In this document: positions 55,641 through 62,262 of the stretch, piece by piece | How positions within the stretch are numbered: position 1 is the stretch's first letter | Layout of the letters: each line of letters starts with the position of its first letter | Assembly: GCA_947499955.1 (NCBI GenBank) | Contig: CANMQI010000002.1 | Location: 310,001-374,000 of the forward strand | Direction of reading: 5' to 3' | DNA from: an uncultured Granulosicoccus sp. | GTDB lineage: Bacteria > Pseudomonadota > Gammaproteobacteria > Granulosicoccales > Granulosicoccaceae | Length of the DNA stretch: 64,000 nucleotides | The notes under the pieces: generated by a model | What the model saw: only the letters and a program-made list of their open reading frames with translations | Databases searched by the model: none | Told to the model about the DNA's origin: nothing | Made by a program: the position numbers and the translations under genes

Positions 55641-55668
55641 GGCCGGCGCAAGTAGTGCCGCGCCGGCC
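55641..55668 (+). terminator. Strong GC hairpin after uppP
   Basis: GGCCGGCGC (55641-55649) and GCGCCGGCC (55660-55668) form a nine-base perfect stem with a ten-base loop, 23 bases after the uppP stop and before the end of the convergent gene. There is no T-run, so it may act as a bidirectional, weak terminator or mRNA stabiliser. Confidence 0.45.
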
Positions 55669-55695
55669 CGAGACTTCAGGCCGGCAGGCAATTCT

Positions 55696-56073
55696 TCAGG
55701 GTGCTGGAACGGCCAGTTCGAGAACCTTGCCACCCAGTCCATGAACGGAATCGTTGGCCTGCAGACGAATGAGTGTGGTGCCTTCGGGCAGGCTCAGCGT
55801 CAGCGAGCGGGTGAATGGCTGTTCGTTTTCGTGCGGATGTGCCAGCTCCCGGCTGCCGAGCACACGACCGTCTGCCGCGAGCACATCCCAACGGTTGGCG
55901 TAGTGATCCCAGCCTTCATCCGCGTGCAAGACCGTCGCATCGATGCGGTAGCGATTTTCGCCCAATGCGGTAATCTTGCCGTCGACCACGTCCGCTTCAC
56001 CGGCGCTGGCGACGCCGACCAGGGTAAACAGGCCCACAGCCGCCGCGGCAAGGGATTTCGCAATTATCATCAT
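55696..56073 (-). CDS. Exported small protein of unknown function
   Basis: 125-residue protein with a clear signal peptide (IIAKSLAAAAVGLFTLVGVASAG). The mature part is about 100 residues and looks like a beta-rich domain: GKITALGENRYRIDATVLHADEGWDHYANRWDVL and the C-terminal RLQANDSVHGLGGKVLELAVP. I recognise no named family. AGGAAC lies directly upstream of the two adjacent ATG codons at 56073 and 56070; ATG 56100 is a longer alternative. Confidence 0.75.
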   Translation of the reverse strand: MMIIAKSLAAAAVGLFTLVGVASAGEADVVDGKITALGENRYRIDATVLHADEGWDHYANRWDVLAADGRVLGSRELAHPHENEQPFTRSLTLSLPEGTTLIRLQANDSVHGLGGKVLELAVPAP

Positions 56074-56207
56074 CTGTTCCTGAATGTTCTGGCGTTTCAT
56101 TGGTCTGAACCCTACCGCATTACCGTACCGCCCATGACAGTCCAATTATTGTAGAGTTCCCGGGTCGAGTTCAGCAGTCACTTTCGGATACGCAAGCCAT
56201 CGTTACC

Positions 56208-56540
56208 ATGACAAGAAATTTTCTCGGAAATTCACCCATCGTAGGTCCAGTAACGCTGTTTTCCCTGCTGATGGTGCCGATGGTCATGAGCTGTTTCTTC
56301 GTGGTCTATGCCCTGGCAGGCTGGGTCATCGATGGGCGCGATCGCCTGAACTGGGCCATAGAGGCCCCCACCGTGAGTACCTGGGTGGCAGTTTCCATGG
56401 TGACCTTCAGTGGCCTGGTTATCGCTTACACCCGTTGGCGAGGCGGTAGTTGGTGGCACCCTTTGATAGTGTCCAGTGTCGGCCATATCGTCGTGTCACT
56501 ACTGATGACACTCTCGGTGTTCATCACCGTCAAATTGTAG
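56208..56540 (+). CDS. Hypothetical three-helix membrane protein
   Basis: 110 residues with three hydrophobic segments: VTLFSLLMVPMVMSCFFVVYALAGWVI, TWVAVSMVTFSGLVIAY and IVSSVGHIVVSLLMTLSVFI. The middle loop is basic (RWRGG), which suggests a cytoplasmic location. I recognise no family. The codon use matches its neighbours. Confidence 0.65.
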   Translation: MTRNFLGNSPIVGPVTLFSLLMVPMVMSCFFVVYALAGWVIDGRDRLNWAIEAPTVSTWVAVSMVTFSGLVIAYTRWRGGSWWHPLIVSSVGHIVVSLLMTLSVFITVKL

Positions 56541-56633
56541 CCAGCGGTTTACCCTCTGTTCGCCATGCGGCCGGAAGGAAGAAGGCAAGGGGCGGGATGC
56601 CCACAACAGAATAAAGAGGTACACGTTTGCCAC

Positions 56634-57074
56634 ATGAGTTTTGATTTCACACCCCGGGCAATGCTGTCGATCAGGCATTTGCGCTTCAAGCGACTCTGGA
56701 TAGCTGTGGGTATCGCGCTGATCCTGTTCGTCACCATCACCTCCATCATCACGATTCCGGCACCCCTGAAGGTCTTCATGCTGAAGGACAAGGTAGTGCA
56801 CACACTGGCCTACGCAGGATTGATGGGCTGGTTCTCGCAGATCTACCGCCATGACCTGACGCGGTTGCTACTGGCTGTCGCTCTGGTGCTCATGGGCGTC
56901 GGTATCGAATACCTGCAGGGCATGACCACCTCACGTCAGTTCGATGTGCTGGACATGGTCGCCAACACGTCGGGTGTCGTGCTGGCCTGGGCTCTGGCCT
57001 ATACCTGGGTAGGGACGCTACTGGCACGTTTCGAGGGGCTGTTCTGCCGCTCGCCCGCGCAGTCAGGTACCTGA
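56634..57074 (+). CDS. VanZ-like membrane protein
   Basis: 146-residue protein with four hydrophobic helices. LKDKVVHTLAYAGLMGWFSQI, GVGIEYLQG and SRQFDVLDMVANTSGVVLAW are the VanZ-family motifs. VanZ-like proteins have no established biochemical role, apart from low-level glycopeptide tolerance in one member. ATG 56634 is chosen; ATG 56661 is possible. The last 12 bases overlap the convergent cca gene. Confidence 0.85.
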   Translation: MSFDFTPRAMLSIRHLRFKRLWIAVGIALILFVTITSIITIPAPLKVFMLKDKVVHTLAYAGLMGWFSQIYRHDLTRLLLAVALVLMGVGIEYLQGMTTSRQFDVLDMVANTSGVVLAWALAYTWVGTLLARFEGLFCRSPAQSGT

Positions 57075-58295
57075 AGCGCGGCTCAGCCATTCGCTGATGG
57101 CTCCAGTTCGGGCCTCGTTGATACGCTCGGCAATCGTTGATTTGTCTTCCGTGGCACGAGCAATGGCAGCGCTGTCGACCTCGCGGAATATCTGTGCAGC
57201 CTTGCGCAGAAAGGCTGCCTGCGGATAGTCCCCCTGTTCATGGCCAAGGCGGCCGCGCGCATCCGCCTCGCACACCAGCAGATACTGTTCAAAGCGTTCG
57301 GGTTTGCGCACCACATCCATTGTCTGCAGGAGGCTGGTCAGTTTGCCGGGGGTCAGTTCACGGGCACGGTGAGAGTGTGTGTGCCAGCGGGCGGTCAGGA
57401 CGCCCAGGTCCCGAGTCTTGCGCGGCACGCGCAGCCGTTCACAAAGAGCTTCGGTCAGAACAGCGCCGCGCTTTTCATGCCCATGGTGTGAGGGCAGGAT
57501 GTTGACCGGTGTCGTTGCCTTGCCCAGATCGTGGCACAGCGCCGCAAAGCGCACATCCAGTTCCTCGCTGCTCAGCGCTGCCTGCTGCAGCACCATCAAT
57601 GTATGAATGCCACTGTCGATTTCCGGATGCCATTTCGCAGGCTGGGGCACGCCAAACAGGGCGTCGACTTCCGGCAGAATGACGGCCAGTGCACCGCAAT
57701 TGCGCAGGGCCTGGATGAAGGCTTCCGGCGAGCGCGCCTTCAGGGCGCCACTCATTTCCTGCCAGACCCGCTCGGCAACCAGGTTATCCGCTTCGCCATC
57801 ACGAACCATGCTGCGCATCAGTTCGAGTGTTTCATCGGCGATGGTGAAACCCAGATGACTGAAGCGGGCCATGAAGCGCGCAACACGCAGGATACGAACC
57901 GGGTCTTCGACAAAGGCGCTGGAGACATGTCGCAGTACCCGATTCTCGACATCCTGTCGGCCATTGAAGGGGTCCACCAGTTCACCATCATCACGTTGTG
58001 CAATGGCATTGATGGTGAGGTCGCGCCGGCTCAAGTCCTCTTCCAGCGTCACGCTGGAGTCGGTGGTGAATTCGAAGCCGTGGTAGCCGGGGCCGGTCTT
58101 GCGCTCGACTCTCGCCAGCGCATATTCCTCATGGCTGTCCGGATGCAGGAAGACCGGGAAGTCCTTGCCCACGGATTTGAATCCTGCCTGCAGCATGTCG
58201 GCAGGCGTGCTGCCAACGACGACCCAGTCGCGATCGACCACCGGAAGGCCGAGCAGGTGGTCGCGCACAGCGCCACCAACCAGATAGTGTTTCAT
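57063..58295 (-). CDS. cca: CCA-adding tRNA nucleotidyltransferase with HD domain
   Basis: 410-residue multifunctional enzyme that adds or repairs the 3'-CCA end of tRNAs. The head contains YLVGGAVRDHLLGLPVVDRDWVVVG with the DxD metal ligands, DLSRRDLTINAIA and RILRVARFMARF. The C-terminal HD domain (FAALCHDLGKATT with HGHEKRGA) provides the phosphatase/phosphodiesterase activity seen in E. coli. The length matches the HD-containing gammaproteobacterial form. Confidence 0.97.
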   Translation of the reverse strand: MKHYLVGGAVRDHLLGLPVVDRDWVVVGSTPADMLQAGFKSVGKDFPVFLHPDSHEEYALARVERKTGPGYHGFEFTTDSSVTLEEDLSRRDLTINAIAQRDDGELVDPFNGRQDVENRVLRHVSSAFVEDPVRILRVARFMARFSHLGFTIADETLELMRSMVRDGEADNLVAERVWQEMSGALKARSPEAFIQALRNCGALAVILPEVDALFGVPQPAKWHPEIDSGIHTLMVLQQAALSSEELDVRFAALCHDLGKATTPVNILPSHHGHEKRGAVLTEALCERLRVPRKTRDLGVLTARWHTHSHRARELTPGKLTSLLQTMDVVRKPERFEQYLLVCEADARGRLGHEQGDYPQAAFLRKAAQIFREVDSAAIARATEDKSTIAERINEARTGAISEWLSRASGT

Positions 58296-58373
58296 GTAGA
58301 CGTGTTGCGAATTGCGGGCGTGAGCTGAATGTTACACTGCCGCCCATCCCTGGTAGCTGCCTGACTCCCTTAG

Positions 58374-59456
58374 ATGCGAATCAATCGTCTGGTCCCGGCC
58401 GGCCTGCTGGCGGCAACTGCCCTCGTGCTGGGTGGTTGCAGTAACGTCGGCTATTACTCGCAAGCGGTCGGCGGGCACGTCAAATTGATGCTGGCCAGAG
58501 AGCCCATCGACAAACTGCTGGCTGACGAGACAACCTCGGAGGAGCTGCGCGGGAAATTGCACACCCTGGTCGATGCGCGACAATTTGCCATCGAGCGCCT
58601 GCAGTTGCCGGAGAACGACAGCTACGGCAGCTATGTGGAAACCGGGCGTGATGCGGTTACCTGGAATGTCGTGGCCGCCGAGGAATTTTCGCTCAAGGCC
58701 CGAACCTGGTGCTTCCCGGTTGCCGGTTGTGTCAGCTATCGAGGTTACTTCGACAAGGCGGATGCCGAAGAGTATGCCGCCCGTCTGGCGGCAGAGAACT
58801 ACGATGTTTCGGTCGGTGGGGCTTCGGCCTATTCCACGCTGGGCTGGTTCGACGACCCGGTTCTGGACACCATGCTGCGGGGTGGGGATGTGCGTTACGT
58901 GGGAACCCTGTTTCACGAGCTGGCGCATCAGGTGCTCTACGTCAAGGACGACAGCGATTTCAACGAAGCCTTTGCCACATTTGTCGAACAGCAGGGCGTG
59001 CGCGAGTGGTTGGCCGAGCGTGGGGAAAGTGATCGCATCGAGGCCTACAACACCTCCCAGGGGCGGGTAGTGGAATTTCTTGCCGTGCTGAAGCAGACAC
59101 GGGATGCCCTGCAGGAGCTCTACCAGAAGGACTTGCCGGAGGCGGCCATGCGCACGGCCAAGCAGGCGGCATTCGATGACATGCGCAGTGCCTATGAGTC
59201 ACTCAAGCAGCAATGGGGAGGCTATGCCGGTTATGACAACTGGTTTCGGCGTGATCTGAACAACGCTCGTCTGGTGGCGGTGTCAACCTACCGGCGTGAC
59301 GTGCCTGCCTTTCAGGCCATGTACGACGAAGCAGGCCAGGACATGTCTGCTTTCTACGAACTGGCGCGCCAGGTTGGCAAGCTGCCCTACAAGGAAAGAC
59401 GCAGCCGCATTGCCGATTATGATGTCGCCGCGCTCGGCAAGCTTGACAGCGAGTGA
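58374..59456 (+). CDS. Lipoprotein zinc aminopeptidase, COG4324 family
   Basis: 360-residue lipoprotein with a type II signal peptide; the lipobox LGGC places the acylated Cys at about residue 22. The metal-binding motif HELAHQVLYVKDDSDFNEAFATFVEQQG contains HExxH and a downstream Glu, as in zinc peptidases of the M90-like/COG4324 family. CFPVAGCVSYRGYF and SYRGYFDKADAEEYA precede it, and the segment around LGWFDDPVL is conserved too. It is predicted to act at the outer membrane or periplasm. The cobalamin riboswitch starts about 50 bases after its stop. Confidence 0.88.
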   Translation: MRINRLVPAGLLAATALVLGGCSNVGYYSQAVGGHVKLMLAREPIDKLLADETTSEELRGKLHTLVDARQFAIERLQLPENDSYGSYVETGRDAVTWNVVAAEEFSLKARTWCFPVAGCVSYRGYFDKADAEEYAARLAAENYDVSVGGASAYSTLGWFDDPVLDTMLRGGDVRYVGTLFHELAHQVLYVKDDSDFNEAFATFVEQQGVREWLAERGESDRIEAYNTSQGRVVEFLAVLKQTRDALQELYQKDLPEAAMRTAKQAAFDDMRSAYESLKQQWGGYAGYDNWFRRDLNNARLVAVSTYRRDVPAFQAMYDEAGQDMSAFYELARQVGKLPYKERRSRIADYDVAALGKLDSE

Positions 59457-59504
59457 CACACTTCCAATAATGGTGACGCAGACGCAGCTGGATTGTGTGT
59501 CTGC

Positions 59505-59703
59505 AAGACGTGATGGTTCTCGCAGTCAGCAAGACTCGGGATGAAAAGGGAACACGGTGCGGCCAGCTGCCTTGCAGTGGATGGCCAATTCCATGACTGC
59601 CCCCGCAACTGTAAGTGGTGAGTTGATCCGAACAATCCCACTGGGTATCGCACCCGGGAAGGGTCGGGGAGGCGCGGAACCACAAGTCAGGAGACCTGCC
59701 ATC
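59505..59703 (+). promoter_or_regulatory. Cobalamin (AdoCbl-type) riboswitch
   Basis: The main conserved elements of the class occur in order: AAAAGGGAACACGGTGC (59544-59560), CTGCCCCCGCAACTGTAAG (about 59598-59616), CACTG followed by GGGAAGG (59656-59662) and the B12 box AAGTCAGGAGACCTGCC (59684-59700). Edge positions are approximate because the closing P1 stem was not folded. The element senses cobalamin and usually lowers expression of transport or biosynthesis genes when the vitamin is plentiful. Here the next same-strand gene is a small unknown open reading frame. Confidence 0.95.
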
Positions 59704-59750
59704 GCATGTCAACTCAACCCGGGCGGGGTGCCTCGGTCAGGAGATTTGCG

Positions 59751-59957
59751 ATGTATCACGGCTTGCCTTACCGACACATCCGACATTTGCCTGCCCGACT
59801 GCCCGCCAACGAGCGCGGAGGGCGCCATGCAGGAACTGGACAAGATCATTCTCAGACTCGCCGAGCCACTGGAGAACCGCAAGGACGCTGTTGTACTGGG
59901 GCGTCTGGGCTTTCTGGAGTGGCTGGTGTCGATTCCCGACGACTGCGACTTCAGTGA
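59751..59957 (+). CDS. Possible overlapping leader reading frame
   Basis: ATG 59751 follows AGGAG (59739-59743) at ideal spacing and opens a 68-codon frame that starts MYHGLPYRHIRHLPAR and is rich in His and Arg. From 59827 it overlaps the next gene in another frame. The first 25 codons are not shared with any other gene. It could be a translated leader that couples the riboswitch to the next gene, or a false frame. Its C-terminal part looks like an out-of-frame reading. Confidence 0.25.
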   Translation: MYHGLPYRHIRHLPARLPANERGGRHAGTGQDHSQTRRATGEPQGRCCTGASGLSGVAGVDSRRLRLQ

Positions 59958-60129
59958 AGAGGTGCGGCGAGCCCATGAGCGCGCCGAACCGCTGAAGCAG
60001 TCCATGCCGGCTGTGGGGGTCCTGTGCGAATTGCTGACCGAGGCGGGCAAACAGCCCAATTTTCTGACCCCCGCGTCCACCTCACTGGTCAGACGCAAGG
60101 GTTCTCGTCGGCGCCGCTCGTTGCACTAG
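59827..60129 (+). CDS. Orphan 100-residue protein under the cobalamin riboswitch
   Basis: Soluble, charged protein of 100 residues with no signal peptide or membrane helix. MQELDKIILRLAEPLENRKDAVVLGRLGFLEWLVSIPDD is predicted largely helical. The middle has HERAEPLKQSMPAVGVLCELLTEAGK, and the tail is strongly basic (VRRKGSRRRRSLH). GGAGGG lies close upstream of ATG 59827. Codon third positions are GC-rich, as in the neighbouring genes, which supports real coding. I recognise no family. It is the only same-strand gene after the riboswitch, because the next gene is convergent and ends 16 bases away. Confidence 0.65.
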   Translation: MQELDKIILRLAEPLENRKDAVVLGRLGFLEWLVSIPDDCDFSEEVRRAHERAEPLKQSMPAVGVLCELLTEAGKQPNFLTPASTSLVRRKGSRRRRSLH

Positions 60130-60145
60130 TGCGGCGTTCTGAAGT

Positions 60146-61093
60146 TCAGCGGCGGGCTGCAGCGCGACGTTTCTGCAGCCGACCGGCCCAGTCACGGTTG
60201 CCCAGATAACGCGGGACGACGGCATCCAGGGAGGTTGGCTGGCGGGCGCAATCACCGCTGCAGACACTGGGCGTTTGCAGGCTGAGGTAGTTGTCACGGC
60301 TGAAGGGTTTGCCGGGTACGAACTCCATGACCCGGCCCTGCAATCTGGCGGCCCAGTCCGGCAAACCGATGATGATGCGCGAGAGTCCGGCAGTATCTGC
60401 CGTGTACTGCACCAGTTCACGCAGCGTGTACTCCTCGGGACCACACAGCTGGATGGTGGCGCCGGCGGCTTTTGGGTCGTCGATGGATTTGATCATCACA
60501 TTGCACACATCGCCGACGAACACGGGAGCCATCTTCGCGTCGGGCACGGCCAATGGAAACACTGGCAGGGCGCGCAGCAGGCCCGCGAAGCGATTGAAGA
60601 AGGCGTCGTGTTCGCCAAAGATGATGGAGGGCTGGAAGATGGTCCATGTCGTGCTGCCCTGGTGGTTGCGAACCAGCTGCTCCGCTTCACCCTTGGTTCG
60701 CAGGTATTCGCTGGAGCCTTTTTCCGCATCGGCATTCAGGGCGCTCATGTGCAGATAGTGTTTGACGTTGCCGGCCGCACAGGCGCTCAGTACCTTGGCA
60801 GTCAATCCGGAATGGGCGCTGGAAAAGCTGCCCTTGGACTGGCTGCCGCCCTCATTGAGTATGCCGATCAGGTTGATGACCGTGTCGGACCCGGCCAGTA
60901 CGGCTGCCAGAGCATCCGCGTCGTGCACGTTGACTTCCTGCGCTCGCACATTGGACATGGTGCGCAAGGTGCGTACCCGCTGTGCCCGCCGAGTGAGAAC
61001 GACAACTTCATCGAATTTTTCGGCCAGGCGATAGGTCAGCTGAGAGCCGACAAATCCTGATCCACCCAACAAGGTAACGCGGCGACTGGACAT
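60146..61093 (-). CDS. NDUFA9-like NAD(P)-binding protein
   Basis: 315-residue extended short-chain dehydrogenase-like protein of the complex I NDUFA9 family. VTLLGGSGFVGSQLTYRLAE holds the NAD(P)-binding glycines, VINLIGILNEGG follows, and LHMSALNADAEKGSSEYLRTKGEAEQLVRN replaces the usual YxxxK. TWTIFQPSIIFGEHDAFFNRFA and VFVGDVCNVMI are also family features. In mitochondria the protein is a structural complex I subunit; bacterial homologues have no proved function. The start ATG 61093 is set by the conserved MSSRRVTLLGG opening. Confidence 0.88.
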   Translation of the reverse strand: MSSRRVTLLGGSGFVGSQLTYRLAEKFDEVVVLTRRAQRVRTLRTMSNVRAQEVNVHDADALAAVLAGSDTVINLIGILNEGGSQSKGSFSSAHSGLTAKVLSACAAGNVKHYLHMSALNADAEKGSSEYLRTKGEAEQLVRNHQGSTTWTIFQPSIIFGEHDAFFNRFAGLLRALPVFPLAVPDAKMAPVFVGDVCNVMIKSIDDPKAAGATIQLCGPEEYTLRELVQYTADTAGLSRIIIGLPDWAARLQGRVMEFVPGKPFSRDNYLSLQTPSVCSGDCARQPTSLDAVVPRYLGNRDWAGRLQKRRAAARR

Positions 61094-61229
61094 GGGTACT
61101 GAGTGCTCCGGATTGAAGAACGGGTCGACACCTTGTACGTGCCGAGCACGCCCATTTTGCCTCAAAATCACTAACGGGCGCAGCTTTAGAAGGTGAGGGC
61201 CCCTTATCTGCGCCGCTGTGGCCGGAAAA

Positions 61230-62066
61230 TCAGATGCCGAACACCACGGCGAGTGTGAATCGCAGGCTGACCATCAGCAGAAACAGGCCGAACATTCTCG
61301 ACAGTTGCGCCCGTGATCTGGCATGGGCCATACGCACGCCGTAGCGCGTCATCGTCAGGGCGGCGGGTAATGTGATGGCCAGCGCCAGCAGCGAGACGTA
61401 GCCCAGGGCATCGTGGGGCAGGCCGGGTTTGCCCCAGCCGGCAAGGATATATCCGATGGAGCCGGGAACGGCAATAAGCACACCCAGACCGGCCGAGGTC
61501 GAAACTGCCTCGTGAATGGGGCGACCGTGCAGGGTGAGTGTCATGGTGGACAGGGCACCTCCGCCGATGCCCATCAGAGCGGACAGCAAACCGATGATGG
61601 CGCCATACAGCGAGAGCAGCCCGCGGCCGGGCAGGGTGTCTGCGATCTGCCAGCTGCTGCCGCCGAGTAACATACGGATTGCCAGGAAGCCTGATACCAG
61701 CATGAAGACAATCTGGAAAACCCGGGCATCGGCGATTCCGGCGATGACGGTGCCGATCATGACACCCATCAGCACCGGCAGAATCCACCAGCGCAGCACC
61801 TGCATGTCCAGCGTGCCGCGCCTGGCGTGCTCGCGCGCCGAAACGAAGGCGGTGGGGACAATCATCGCAAGAGAGGTGCCCACGGCCAGGGGCATGGCGA
61901 TATCGTCGGTATTGCCGGTAAAGCGAAAAACCTCGAAGAACACCGGTACCGACACCGCACCCCCGCCCACGCCAAACAGTCCTGCGAGGAAGCCGATGGC
62001 AACGCCGGCCACGATCAGGGCCGCTACGATGAGCAGCAATACGGAAGGGGAGAGACCGACGGGCAT
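61230..62066 (-). CDS. TauE/SafE (TSUP) sulfite-type exporter
   Basis: 278-residue membrane protein with eight or so helices. The two family repeats are seen: VGFLAGLFGVGGGAVSVPVFF-like in GVAIGFLAGLFGVGGGAVSVPVFF, and GLLSALMGIGGGALSTMTLTLHGRPIHEAVSTSAGLGVLIAVPGSIGYI. TSUP members export sulfite, sulfoacetate or other sulfur compounds. It is divergent from the SoeA-like gene, and the pair suggests sulfite handling, but the exact substrate is an inference. Confidence 0.9.
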   Translation of the reverse strand: MPVGLSPSVLLLIVAALIVAGVAIGFLAGLFGVGGGAVSVPVFFEVFRFTGNTDDIAMPLAVGTSLAMIVPTAFVSAREHARRGTLDMQVLRWWILPVLMGVMIGTVIAGIADARVFQIVFMLVSGFLAIRMLLGGSSWQIADTLPGRGLLSLYGAIIGLLSALMGIGGGALSTMTLTLHGRPIHEAVSTSAGLGVLIAVPGSIGYILAGWGKPGLPHDALGYVSLLALAITLPAALTMTRYGVRMAHARSRAQLSRMFGLFLLMVSLRFTLAVVFGI

Positions 62067-62262
62067 GTCGAATGGCCTGCTGCGGTAAATGGAAGGATCA
62101 TGCAGATTTTCTGCATGGTACAGCAGTGCCGAGAGGAGGTAATGACCGTCGGGGATCGATAGAATTTATGGCACCCGAAAAAAAAACTTTAGTGGCGCCA
62201 GCGTCAATTTGCCACCATAGTGCCCACACTCGACCTCTCTTAACGCGACTGTAGCATCGCCT

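Noticed and set aside
57871..58086. Plus-strand frame inside cca
   Set aside because: It is a shadow of a full-length cca gene with HD domain.
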